DNA from: a virus
Virus record (IMG/VR): IMGVR_UViG_3300010367_000012
Location: 48,477 to 112,476 of that record
DNA length: 64,000 bases
Strand: one strand, 5' to 3'
Positions 12,570 through 21,049 of this stretch are shown piece by piece. Below the pieces are notes generated by a model that was not told the origin of the DNA, did not search any database, and saw only the letters and a list, made by a program, of their open reading frames with translations. The position numbers were made by a program, and so were the translations under genes. Each line of letters starts with the position of its first letter. The first letter of the stretch is position 1.

Positions 12570-12801
12570 TGACAAAGTAAACATACAAACCAATCGCTGA
12601 CAGAACAGCAACCTTGAGCATCTTGCCAAGGAAGCCGATGAACTTACTGGTGTTAAACCAACGACCGAATCTTGTGTGGTCCAGCATGGAACCGAGTATG
12701 GCTCCTCCAAAGGCAAAAGCAAAGCCCTTAACGAATTCCATACCATGCGAAGGCTGCGGCTGAAAATCAAAGATTCCATCGTCTCCCAAGTGTGGGTTCA
12801 T
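12556..12801 (-). CDS. Small membrane protein on the minus strand
   Basis: This 81-residue protein is the only convincing minus-strand gene. On that strand AGGAG lies seven bases before the ATG, and a strong promoter (TTGACA, 17, TACAGT) lies upstream. Hydrophobic stretches include MEFVKGFAFAFGGAILGSML (residues 21-40, glycine-zipper-like) and FLGKMLKVAVLSAIGLYVYFVI near the C-terminus, so two transmembrane helices are likely. It converges on the gene ending at 12569. Separate transcription and orientation suggest an independently acquired module, such as superinfection exclusion; this is inference. Confidence 0.8.
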   Translation of the reverse strand: MNPHLGDDGIFDFQPQPSHGMEFVKGFAFAFGGAILGSMLDHTRFGRWFNTSKFIGFLGKMLKVAVLSAIGLYVYFVIKVW

Positions 12802-12834
12802 GGTGTACTCCTGAGTAGTAGTGATGTTAGTACC

Positions 12835-12863
12835 ACTGTAAAGGTAGTACCCTGTTATGTCAA
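12835..12863 (-). promoter_or_regulatory. Sigma70-like promoter for the minus-strand gene
   Basis: On the minus strand TTGACA (complement of 12858-12863), an exact 17-base spacer and TACAGT (complement of 12835-12840) point toward the membrane protein start at 12801. This is the best promoter match seen in the window. Confidence 0.78.
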
Positions 12864-12907
12864 CTCAGGTACAATATATTTGTTGAGAAATTAATCTGGA
12901 GAATTAG

Positions 12908-14482
12908 ATGGCCACTGATATTGATTTAGATGAGCTAACAGCGGAAGAGCTGGAAGCCTATAAAAGTACGACTATTGATCTAGACCCTCGTTCTCAAGCA
13001 TGGGTTGACTCTCTTGTAGAGAAGCTATTGCTATTCGCGGATGAATTATCTGGGCACCCTCTCTATGGATATCAGCGTCCATTTGCTGCTCGATTCATGG
13101 AGTCAGTCATCATTAACGATGGCGCTACAGTTACTGCTCTCTTCTCTCGTCAGTCAGGAAAGACTGAGACGGTAGCTGCTTCCGTAGCCACCATGATGAT
13201 TATGCTTCCTCGCCTTGCCAAGGTTGAGCCGTTCAATGAGTGGCTAGAAGACTTCAAGGAAGGCGTATGGGTTGGAGCGTTCGCACCAGTAGATGACATG
13301 GCTAAGACTCTTTACTCTCGAATCATCTCTATGTTCGAATCTGAAAGAGCAAAGGAGATCCTAGCTGATCCTTCTATTGATGAGAAGGTACGTGGTCGTG
13401 GAGCCGAGATGAAGCTAGAGAAGTGTGGCTCTCTCGTACGCAGACAGACTGCTCACCCTCGCGCGAACATTGAAGGTAAGACCTATCACATTGCTCTCCT
13501 GGACGAGTCTCAGGTAGCTGACCAGAAGGTAGTAGACAAGTCTATCCGCCCTATGTTGGCGTCCACTAATGGAACCTTCGTTATGACAGGAACTCCTACA
13601 TACGAAAAGGGAGTCTTCTACCGAGAGATTCAGCACAACAAGCGCAACGCTACTAAGCGCGGAGCGCGTACCAACCACTTCCAGGCTGACTATCGAGAAG
13701 TATCCAAGTGGAACAAGAGATACGAAAAGGCTGTCAATGGTGACATGCTTCGTATGGGATATGACTCTGACGAATTCAAGCTTTCCTACCGTCTGCTCTG
13801 GCTTCTGGAACAGGGAATGTTCACCACCTCTGAGCGTCTTGAAGAGCTTGGAGATAAGACAATGCAGATCGTAAAGAACTACAACACTTCTCCTATCATC
13901 ATTGGTATCGATCCTGCCAGAAAGATTGACAGCACGATTGTCACTGCTCTATTCGTAGACTGGGATCATCAGGATGAGTACGGATACTATAACGTACGTA
14001 TTCTAAATTGGCTTGACCTACAAGGACAAGACTGGGAAAGCCAGTATCATAGAATCGTAGAGTTCGTGTCCAAGTATAATGTCTGGGCTATTGGAGTAGA
14101 CGTAGGCGGAATGGGAGATATCTTTATCTCTCGCTTGCGTGTACTACTACCGCATATTGAAATCGTAGATGTATCCTCACAACGTCCCCAGCAGTCTGAG
14201 CGCTGGAAGTATCTAAGAGAGATGCTGGACAGAGGAAAGCTAGGATGGCCTGCACATGCCAAGACAAGAAACTTGCGCACATACAGAAACTTCGTTCAGC
14301 AGATGTCGGATCTTCAGGTTAAGTTTGAAGGGCCGTACATGCTGGCAGAAGCGCCAAAGGAAGTCAATGCGCACGATGACTACTGTGACTCCTTGGCTAT
14401 CGCACTAAGTATCATTCCCGAGAATATTCACGAGGAAGTAGAGATCTCTAATAATCCCTTTTATGACAGACGTAGATCTTAA
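12908..14482 (+). CDS. terL: Terminase large subunit
   Basis: This 524-residue protein has the two-domain terminase layout. The ATPase has a Walker A-like FSRQSGKTE (residues 79-87), Walker B IALLDE with D199/E200, and the coupling motif MTGTP (about 226-230). The C-terminal RNase H-like nuclease has acidic residues D335 (IGIDPA), D398 (IGVDVGG) and the AHDDYCD cluster (490-494). It cleaves concatemeric DNA and drives packaging into the prohead. GGAG lies seven bases before the ATG. No small subunit is recognised nearby. It opens the virion gene block. Confidence 0.95.
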   Translation: MATDIDLDELTAEELEAYKSTTIDLDPRSQAWVDSLVEKLLLFADELSGHPLYGYQRPFAARFMESVIINDGATVTALFSRQSGKTETVAASVATMMIMLPRLAKVEPFNEWLEDFKEGVWVGAFAPVDDMAKTLYSRIISMFESERAKEILADPSIDEKVRGRGAEMKLEKCGSLVRRQTAHPRANIEGKTYHIALLDESQVADQKVVDKSIRPMLASTNGTFVMTGTPTYEKGVFYREIQHNKRNATKRGARTNHFQADYREVSKWNKRYEKAVNGDMLRMGYDSDEFKLSYRLLWLLEQGMFTTSERLEELGDKTMQIVKNYNTSPIIIGIDPARKIDSTIVTALFVDWDHQDEYGYYNVRILNWLDLQGQDWESQYHRIVEFVSKYNVWAIGVDVGGMGDIFISRLRVLLPHIEIVDVSSQRPQQSERWKYLREMLDRGKLGWPAHAKTRNLRTYRNFVQQMSDLQVKFEGPYMLAEAPKEVNAHDDYCDSLAIALSIIPENIHEEVEISNNPFYDRRRS

Positions 14483-14540
14483 AGGGTATTTAATGCGCTA
14501 TCATATAAACAACACTAGTGTTTTAACTTAAGGAACTAAT

Positions 14541-14978
14541 ATGGCAGAAATGTATCAGGAGGCAGGACGTGCTAGTCAGCTAGCCCCTGCGCCTAGATTC
14601 CCTGAAAGAGATCGCGGTGCGGTTAACTACGAAGCCAAGGGTGCCGCAAATCCTGAGCGTCGTGGACCACTTCGCTTTGAAGAAGGAATTGCAACAGACA
14701 CTGACGTACCTAATGACTTTCAGCTAGGTGCAATGCAGGGCTACAGAACCGCTCCTGGAAGTCCTAACCACAACATGAACGTATTTATCAAGCCAGCCGC
14801 TGAGACTATGCGTGAGCGTGCTCACGTAGGTTCCGCAGCATGGATTGACTCCGCTGGTATGACTGGTGAGTTCATGCACGGTGTAAATGTAGATGCCAAC
14901 GCAGCTCGTAGATTTGAAGAGGTTAACCGTAGTGGTGGCCGTTACGAGCGCCTACACGGAGCAGTTATCACCGACTAA
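14541..14978 (+). CDS. Hypothetical protein in virion block, 145 aa
   Basis: AAGGA precedes the ATG. The protein is Ala/Arg/Gly-rich and probably partly unstructured at the N-terminus (ASQLAPAPRFPERDRGAVNY), with a later helix (DANAARRFEEVNR). No family recognised. Its position directly after terminase and its stop/start overlap (TAATG) with the Acb2-like gene show co-expression. It may be a minor capsid or packaging accessory. Confidence 0.75.
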   Translation: MAEMYQEAGRASQLAPAPRFPERDRGAVNYEAKGAANPERRGPLRFEEGIATDTDVPNDFQLGAMQGYRTAPGSPNHNMNVFIKPAAETMRERAHVGSAAWIDSAGMTGEFMHGVNVDANAARRFEEVNRSGGRYERLHGAVITD

Positions 14979-15181
14979 TGAATAGCGACATTAAGAACAG
15001 ATTCACATTCCATCCATCCACACCCAATACAGCAGCCCTTTATGAATCCATGAGAACAAAGGCTCTTGAATTGGCAGCGTGGATGGATGAGAGTGCTCCA
15101 GAAAGCCGAGAGCTTTCTCTTGCCCTGACCAATCTAGACCAAGCGGTTATGTGGTTCAATGCCGCAGTCGCTAGAAATTAA
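14978..15181 (+). CDS. Acb2/Tad1-like cyclic nucleotide sponge (anti-CBASS/Thoeris)
   Basis: This 67-residue helical protein carries the family hallmarks: FTFHPSTPNTAALYESMR near the start, then AKELA-like LELAAWMDESAPESRE, and the C-terminal block SLALTNLDQAVMWFNAAVARN. I recognise this as the Acb2/Tad1 hairpin family, whose members form hexamers that bind cyclic di- and trinucleotides and related signals and so block CBASS and Thoeris effectors. Length (about 65-95 aa in the family) and the SRE-SLALT-L-AVMW-NAA-ARN pattern fit. It is coupled by TAATG to the preceding gene. The assignment is by motif only. Confidence 0.85.
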   Translation: MNSDIKNRFTFHPSTPNTAALYESMRTKALELAAWMDESAPESRELSLALTNLDQAVMWFNAAVARN

Positions 15182-15190
15182 AGGATCGAT

Positions 15191-15517
15191 ATGACTTTTG
15201 TACAAGATCTAGAGGCTAAGTTCTCTCATTTAAAGAACGTAGCAGAAGACGATGTTCACGCTCTTATCCTAAAGCTTGAGGCTATCTTTAACCGCGTACA
15301 CGTTGCGCAGGTATCTGACGTTCTTAAGCAAGCTGTGTCTTCTGACATTCACGCTGCCCTAGGACACATTGAGGCGGTTGCTGATGGTGTTCGTGCTAAG
15401 GCAGATTTAGCTGACGAAGTTATCGACGTTGTTACTACCAAGGTTGACGAAGAAGTCGAAGCTGCTGAGGCAGACATTGAGGAGCCAACTCGTTCTAGAA
15501 GCTCCCGTCGTAGATAA
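15191..15517 (+). CDS. Helical hypothetical protein with basic tail
   Basis: This 108-residue, almost wholly helical protein (AKFSHLKNVAEDDVHALILKLEAIF, ADGVRAKADLADEVIDVV) has an acidic linker (EEVEAAEADIEEP) and an Arg/Ser tail. AAAGGA lies upstream of the ATG. The pattern of helix plus basic tail resembles small capsid-associated or scaffolding-accessory proteins, but no family is recognised. Confidence 0.75.
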   Translation: MTFVQDLEAKFSHLKNVAEDDVHALILKLEAIFNRVHVAQVSDVLKQAVSSDIHAALGHIEAVADGVRAKADLADEVIDVVTTKVDEEVEAAEADIEEPTRSRSSRRR

Positions 15518-15546
15518 TTAACCCCTTACACGAATAGGACATAACT

Positions 15547-15936
15547 ATGGCCGTACACGGATCTGGTGGAACTCTTGTTGCTTCCACAGCCACTACCACT
15601 ACTTATACAGGATGGGAGAAGTACGTAATCATTACTGCCTCCGCTCCTAGCACCGTTGCTGGAACTCTATCTGTAACTACTGATGGAACAACAGCTACTG
15701 TAAATGGTGCAGACAATGCTTCCGTTAGAATTCCAGCTTCTGGTTCTGTGACTGTTGCCGTGAAGAATAACTTCCCACGTCCAATGATTTCTACCACAAC
15801 TCCACTAGCTACTGACCCATCTGCTGTTCCCGCATACACAGCTTACGGTTCAAAGGTTTCTATCATCTCTGATCTAGCTGCTCCTTACAGCATTGACCTA
15901 GCTGAGGACCCTGGAACTCTGCCAGTTTATAGCTAA
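15547..15936 (+). CDS. Beta-sandwich virion protein (possible decoration), first of three
   Basis: This 129-residue protein is rich in Thr, Ala, Val and Ser with alternating strands (LVASTATTTTYTGWEKYVIITAS, GTLSVTTDGTTATV, SVTVAVKN). The plan of an early W followed by a V-I-I strand, then a TDG turn, then a late SIIS..APYSI strand is shared with the proteins at 16149 and 16497. This indicates a small family of beta-sandwich domains. Located between terminase and portal. A capsid decoration role is likely but not shown. Confidence 0.7.
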   Translation: MAVHGSGGTLVASTATTTTYTGWEKYVIITASAPSTVAGTLSVTTDGTTATVNGADNASVRIPASGSVTVAVKNNFPRPMISTTTPLATDPSAVPAYTAYGSKVSIISDLAAPYSIDLAEDPGTLPVYS

Positions 15937-15946
15937 GGAGTAAGCA

Positions 15947-16141
15947 GTGACAGTCTTTCATGATAGACGGAACGCTGCTTATACTGAATTGTCCGGAGAG
16001 CCAGTCGAATACATAACTGGTATCTCCGGACAAAACAATGCAGAGACCTTTGGCTACAGTGGTGGAGAGATGCCACCTTTAAGTGCCACTAAATCAAAGT
16101 ATCCAGTAGACCAAACCACCTCTGTGGTAGATATGAGATAG
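15947..16141 (+). CDS. Small hypothetical virion-block protein, 64 aa
   Basis: A GTG start has AAGGAG seven bases upstream. The peptide is polar, with ITGISGQNNAETFGYSGGEMPPL and a C-terminal VDQTTSVVDMR; it looks unstructured. It sits between two beta-sandwich genes with very short gaps. No family recognised. Confidence 0.65.
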   Translation: MTVFHDRRNAAYTELSGEPVEYITGISGQNNAETFGYSGGEMPPLSATKSKYPVDQTTSVVDMR

Positions 16142-16148
16142 GAATACT

Positions 16149-16451
16149 ATGGCAGCAGTCAGAGCAAAGTCTGGTACGTTAACGATTAATACCGTAGCTG
16201 CCGTTAATTTCCCTCAGTACTTTGCAAATATAACGATCGTTCATCGCGGAACAACAGGAACTATCTGGCTTCGTACAGATGGTGTAGAGCCTGTCATCCT
16301 AGCCGATGATAATTTCCCTGTCCTACCTGGGCAGGCTGTAACATTCCCGAATGGGATATTGACTCAAGAACCAATTACTCGTGTGATCAGTGGAACTAGT
16401 GTTCAGTTGCTTTCTGACACAGCGGTTCCTTACACAGTTTATTGTTCTTAA
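16149..16451 (+). CDS. Beta-sandwich virion protein (possible decoration), second of three
   Basis: This 100-residue protein has the strand pattern FANITIVHRGTTGTIWLRTDG, then LPGQAVTFPNG, then SVQLLSDTAVPYTVYC. It shares the WxRxDGxxP turn and terminal Tyr-Thr strand with the protein at 16497. AGGAATACT precedes the ATG. The fold looks like an immunoglobulin-like or jelly-roll module used in head decoration or head-fibre attachment. Inference. Confidence 0.7.
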   Translation: MAAVRAKSGTLTINTVAAVNFPQYFANITIVHRGTTGTIWLRTDGVEPVILADDNFPVLPGQAVTFPNGILTQEPITRVISGTSVQLLSDTAVPYTVYCS

Positions 16452-16496
16452 CGGGGAACTACTCGGGCACTTCCAACTATTAACTATGGTGCTCTT

Positions 16497-16796
16497 ATGG
16501 CAACACACATCACTAGTGGAACTACTGTGGCAGCCACAGTAACCACTGTCACTTTTGCTTCCTGGTATCACAATGTCGAAGTAATCAATAGAAGTTCCGG
16601 CGACATGTGGGCGCGTATCGATGGTATTGACCCCACCATCGGTGGAGACGAATGCTTTTTCGTTGCTCCACTAGGATTTATTGATGTAATCAATCCTAAA
16701 CTTCCACCCGAGCCAGCACTAGGAACAACATCTAATACTGTAGTAAAGATCATTTCAGCAGCCAACGCGACTTACACTATTCAAGCAGGTGTGTAA
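16497..16796 (+). CDS. Beta-sandwich virion protein (possible decoration), third of three
   Basis: This 99-residue protein has SWYHNVEVINRSSGDMWARIDGIDPTIGGDECFFVAPLG and a C-terminal NTVVKIISAANATYTI strand; these parallel the previous protein and the one at 15547. The stop codon overlaps the ATG of the large fibre-like gene (TAATGG), so the two are coupled. It probably serves as a capsid decoration or as the attachment module for that fibre. Confidence 0.72.
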   Translation: MATHITSGTTVAATVTTVTFASWYHNVEVINRSSGDMWARIDGIDPTIGGDECFFVAPLGFIDVINPKLPPEPALGTTSNTVVKIISAANATYTIQAGV

Positions 16797-18328
16797 TGGC
16801 GACTAGAGGCAGCTTCGGAGTAGGGCCACAAGGCGTTCCAGGGCTGTCTACAGGCCCTGCTGGTGGTGACTTGGGCGGCGTATACCCCAACCCTACTTTG
16901 CTGCCCACAGCGAACGTTCTGACGGTTGTAGGAGCCCTTACGCTAGACGCCCTAGCAGCTCCTCTTACCAACGTTAATTTGAATAGCCATAAGATTGTCG
17001 GGCTATCAAACGGCACAGCAACTAATGACGCTGCTGCCTTCGGACAAATTCCTACTACTCTTCCACCTTCAGGCAGTGCTGGTGGAGATCTAACAGGTAC
17101 GTATCCTAATCCCACATTGTCTGGGACTGCCAATGTCAATACAGTTGTACGAGCTAACCGTCTAGATCAAATGGCTGTCACTCAAGCTAACATCTCTATG
17201 AACAGCAAGAAGATTATTGATCTTCAGAACGGTACGGTTTCTACCGATGCAGCAAACTTCGGACAGATCCCAACCACTCTGCCACCTAATGGTGCGGCTA
17301 CAGGTGATCTGTCTGGTACGTATCCAGCTCCTACCGTGGCTAAGGTAAACGGTGTAACGATTTCTGGTACACCTTCTGCTGGAACACAACTAACTGCTAC
17401 GTCTGCTACTACAGCCTCTTGGCAACCAGGTGTAGCGAGATCAACCGGAATTCTAAATGGTGTTCTACTTACTATCAACAGTTCAACGTCTATTCATATC
17501 ACCGCAGGTAAAGCACAAGTCGTTGACTATACAACAACACCTGGCTCTCCAACAGTAACGCTAGTTACTATTGCCGATCAGGTTATTACTCTGAATGGTA
17601 CTGAACTAGCTAGACCTATCAACTGGTGGGTAGCAGATATCAATGGAACAATAACAAGTCTTGCTACTCAGCCTACTGCTGATCAACGCCGCTCATTGAT
17701 TCAAATTGGTATCACTGCGGAAAACGCAGGAAGTATTGTCGTATTCGATACAGCTCCTATCTACGTCGCAGATGTTACGTCACAGCTATATGATCTGATC
17801 TTCGCACTAGGAACCTTTGTATCCTCTGGAGCAAATATTACGTCTAACGGTGCAAACCTTCAGATGAATCTAAGCGCCGGAACTATCTTTGTTGGTGGTA
17901 GAAACTACAAGAACGACATCTCTAATCCACACAACATTACGGTGCCTGCTGAGACACCTCTTACATTTAGACATATCCTTAGAGCTGGTTCAGGCTTGGC
18001 TCTTACATCGACACTAGATGTTACACACTTTGACAGCAGTGGAACATTGACACTAGTCGGTGGTGGAGCTAACTCCTCAACAGTTATGCGCGTCTATCTG
18101 TTTGGTACAGGGGCAGCCACTAACCAGGTAATTGTTCAATACGGAGATACTGTCTTTTCAACTCTTGATAATGCTGCTGCATCAATTAACACTATTGCAT
18201 TCGCAGAAAATCCAAGTCTAGCCAGCGGTGCTCTATTGGGTTGGATGTGTGTATCTAAGTCTTGTACTAGTTTGCTAGATGCTTCTACTGCACGATTTAT
18301 TCCGGCACATAGATTCGATCGTGATTAA
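16796..18328 (+). CDS. Head fibre-like protein with 73-residue repeats
   Basis: This 510-residue protein begins with a collagen-like Gly-rich stretch (GVGPQGVPGLSTGPAGG). GGDLxGxYPNPT begins a repeat at residues 23 and 96, and a third, shortened copy begins at residue 169; each copy is exactly 73 residues from the last and carries FGQIPTTLPP. The remaining 300 residues are Ser/Thr/Gly-rich beta structure. This design is common in phage fibre and adhesin shafts. Its position between decoration genes and portal, away from the tail module, suggests a fibre on the head. Overlaps the preceding stop. Confidence 0.75.
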   Translation: MATRGSFGVGPQGVPGLSTGPAGGDLGGVYPNPTLLPTANVLTVVGALTLDALAAPLTNVNLNSHKIVGLSNGTATNDAAAFGQIPTTLPPSGSAGGDLTGTYPNPTLSGTANVNTVVRANRLDQMAVTQANISMNSKKIIDLQNGTVSTDAANFGQIPTTLPPNGAATGDLSGTYPAPTVAKVNGVTISGTPSAGTQLTATSATTASWQPGVARSTGILNGVLLTINSSTSIHITAGKAQVVDYTTTPGSPTVTLVTIADQVITLNGTELARPINWWVADINGTITSLATQPTADQRRSLIQIGITAENAGSIVVFDTAPIYVADVTSQLYDLIFALGTFVSSGANITSNGANLQMNLSAGTIFVGGRNYKNDISNPHNITVPAETPLTFRHILRAGSGLALTSTLDVTHFDSSGTLTLVGGGANSSTVMRVYLFGTGAATNQVIVQYGDTVFSTLDNAAASINTIAFAENPSLASGALLGWMCVSKSCTSLLDASTARFIPAHRFDRD

Positions 18329-18381
18329 TTTATGGTAAGCTATACCCCAAGAGACACTAATTCGAAGAACAAGGTATTTAA

Positions 18382-20094
18382 ATGTCAATGACTTTCTACT
18401 CTCCATCAATGAGAGCCGCAGCATCAGACCTAGCAATTGCAGTTTCGCCGCTAGGTCTAGTTGAGTTGTCCGATGAAGAGTTTGAAATGCATGGTCCACG
18501 TCTTAATAGATATGCAGAATATTGGGCTTGGTACCTTGGACACCACTGGGGAACTCGTCGTGAGTTTGGTGACCCACAACTTACCTTCAATTATGTACAG
18601 GCATTTGCCGACTATATCAATAGCTTCTGTTTCTCCAGAGGTATTTCCTTTGACACCGTTAAGCAGTATGACCACATCGTGCCTGCATTGCTAAAGCGTA
18701 TTTGGCAGCAGGATAACAACATGAAGGCAGTCACCTGGGAAATGGGTCAGCAAGGAGGTATCTCTGGAGATGCTTTCGTTAAGGTGGCTTATGAGTCTCC
18801 TTGGACTGACGAAGCTGATAACTACCATGCGGGAAGAGTACGTATCCTTCCCCTTAACTCCGCCTATTGTTTTCCTACCTGGCACCCACACGATAGAGAT
18901 AGACTCCTAGAGTTCAAGCTTAAGTATCGTTTTTGGGGAACTAACACAGAGGGTACAAGAAGCGTATATACTTACACTGAGTTAATTCGCTCAGATGTTA
19001 TTCGTGAATACGTAAATGATGAACTGATTGATGAGCGTCCCAATGCTCTAGGTGTTATCCCAATCGTTCACATCGCTAACCACCCTGCTTCCGGATCTCC
19101 TTGGGGACTATCCGATGTGCAGAATCTGATCAGCCTTAACCGTCAGTACAACGAAACAGCTACTGACATCGCTGATATTGTGAATTATCATGCAGCTCCC
19201 ATTACCGTAGTTATCGGTGCCAAGCCTTCTCAGCTTGAAAAGGGAACTAACCGTGTCTGGTCTATTGGTAACAAGGACGTAGACATTCACAACCTTGAGA
19301 ACGGTGTAGAACTAGAGGGACCTCTAGACGCACTGAACATGCTTAAGGTCGCAATGCATGAGATGACTGGTGTTCCAGAGACTGCTCTAGGACAGAGTCA
19401 GGCTATTTCAAATACTTCTGGAGTTGCATTGGCTATGCAATTCCTGCCCCTTATGCAAAAGTTTGAACTAAAGAAGATACAATATGGTAAGGGACTACAA
19501 AAGATAAATGAGTTAGCACTAAAGACACTCTTTATTTTTGAACCAGAAGCTACTCTGTATAATCCGGATACAGAGGGAATTATCCAAGATGGTCAGCCAC
19601 TGGCTATCGACCCGAGAGATCCACTAGTATACTTTAGTGATATAGACTGGCCTTCACCACTTCCTGTTGATCGCCTAGTTAAGTTGAATGAAATCGGCGC
19701 AATGATGAATATGGATCTCGAATCTCGTAGAGGTGCACTTAAGGATCTCGGTGAGCAGTTCCCAGATGAGAAGCTACAAGAAATCTTTGATGAGCTTCAT
19801 GAGGACGCTATCCGTGATGGTGCTCTACGTATGCTAAGAACCCAGATCGATTCTGTAATTCAAGAATTGACCGGAATGGTTCCAATGCCTGACGGTACTT
19901 CAGAGCCAGTACAGCCAGGAGAAGACGCCCTAGGCAACCCTGTACCGCCTTCTGGTGGACCAGGAACTATCAACAAGATAGATCTACAGGACCTTGATGG
20001 GGCAGGCTCTATGGATGCTCTACGCGAGACAGTTGTCAAGGCATACGGAACCAAGCTAGGTTCACGTCAACTTCCTACCGATGACAACAACTAA
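18382..20094 (+). CDS. Portal protein
   Basis: This 570-residue protein has the length and composition of the SPP1/HK97-type portal. The N-terminal helices (RLNRYAEYWAWYLGHHWG), FNYVQAFADYINSFCF, the IPIVHIANHPASGSPWGLSDVQNLISLNRQYNE segment and the ETALGQSQAISNTSGVALAMQFLPL stem helix are typical. The portal forms a dodecamer at the capsid vertex for DNA entry and neck attachment. It is followed by the scaffold and capsid genes, the usual order. Confidence 0.9.
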   Translation: MSMTFYSPSMRAAASDLAIAVSPLGLVELSDEEFEMHGPRLNRYAEYWAWYLGHHWGTRREFGDPQLTFNYVQAFADYINSFCFSRGISFDTVKQYDHIVPALLKRIWQQDNNMKAVTWEMGQQGGISGDAFVKVAYESPWTDEADNYHAGRVRILPLNSAYCFPTWHPHDRDRLLEFKLKYRFWGTNTEGTRSVYTYTELIRSDVIREYVNDELIDERPNALGVIPIVHIANHPASGSPWGLSDVQNLISLNRQYNETATDIADIVNYHAAPITVVIGAKPSQLEKGTNRVWSIGNKDVDIHNLENGVELEGPLDALNMLKVAMHEMTGVPETALGQSQAISNTSGVALAMQFLPLMQKFELKKIQYGKGLQKINELALKTLFIFEPEATLYNPDTEGIIQDGQPLAIDPRDPLVYFSDIDWPSPLPVDRLVKLNEIGAMMNMDLESRRGALKDLGEQFPDEKLQEIFDELHEDAIRDGALRMLRTQIDSVIQELTGMVPMPDGTSEPVQPGEDALGNPVPPSGGPGTINKIDLQDLDGAGSMDALRETVVKAYGTKLGSRQLPTDDNN

Positions 20095-20168
20095 CACGTA
20101 AGATTGTAAGTAAATTCATTCGGGACATATTCGGAAAACACACAGTTAAATTCTAGGAGATATTAGAA

Positions 20169-20987
20169 ATGACAGTTCCAGCACAGCCAGGTTTGGCGGC
20201 AGCAATTGAGTCTCCAAATCCACAGGATAATGGTGCTCAGAGCCCAGCTCCTTCCCCAGCAGCTTTCCAGCATGGCGCTACAGGTGAACGTACATTCACT
20301 GAGGCGGACATTGCGGCGGCACGTAAGCAGGAGAAGGACAAGCTATATGGAGAGATCACTTCTCTGAAGGATCAATTCACAGCGGCTCAGAAGACCCTGC
20401 AAGAAATTCAGGATCAGAAGGCACAGGAACTAGCAGAAGCTCAGCGTAAGCAGCAGGAAAAGGAAGCAGCAGCACAGGCTAAGCGCGAAGAGGAGATGTC
20501 CGCTAAGACTCTCCTTGAGACTAAGCTAAAGGAGACAAACGATACTTGGGAGTCTCGCTTTACTCAGCTTCAGCAGGAGCGTGAGCAAGAGCGTGCACTA
20601 CTTGCCAAGGAAAGAGAATATAATGATCTTGTAGATTATCGTACTTCTCAGCTACAGGCTAATGCTAATGACATCGCTCCACAGTTCCACGAGTTTGTTG
20701 TGGGCAATGACAAGGAGCAAATTGATAACGCTATAGCAAGAGCTAAGGCTGCCACGCAATCTATCGCAGAAGAAATTGCACAGGCAGCACGTCAGCAGCA
20801 GCCACAGCAAAGAGGTGTATCCCCTACAGGCTACACAGCCCTAGGTCCCCTAGAAGGTTCCGTGGGTCAGAAGACATACTCACCAGATGACATCAATAAC
20901 ATGTCTATGGCTGAATACGCAAAGTTCCGTCAGGATTCGGGACTTGCCGGAAATGACGCTGCGAGATCTCGCGGCCTATTCGGCTAA
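20169..20987 (+). CDS. Capsid scaffolding protein
   Basis: This 272-residue protein has a Pro/Ala-rich N-terminus, then a long Gln/Glu/Lys coiled coil (residues about 55-160, with AEAQRKQQEKEAAAQAKREEEM). The C-terminal region is PDDINNMSMAEYAKFRQDSG, the element by which scaffolds contact the capsid protein. It lies between portal and major capsid, where scaffold genes lie. No protease motif is seen. Confidence 0.87.
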   Translation: MTVPAQPGLAAAIESPNPQDNGAQSPAPSPAAFQHGATGERTFTEADIAAARKQEKDKLYGEITSLKDQFTAAQKTLQEIQDQKAQELAEAQRKQQEKEAAAQAKREEEMSAKTLLETKLKETNDTWESRFTQLQQEREQERALLAKEREYNDLVDYRTSQLQANANDIAPQFHEFVVGNDKEQIDNAIARAKAATQSIAEEIAQAARQQQPQQRGVSPTGYTALGPLEGSVGQKTYSPDDINNMSMAEYAKFRQDSGLAGNDAARSRGLFG

Positions 20988-21049
20988 CGTTTTTAAACAC
21001 CATGGGTACGGCTTTGTACCCGAACCCAGATAATAGATAAGGATCGAAT

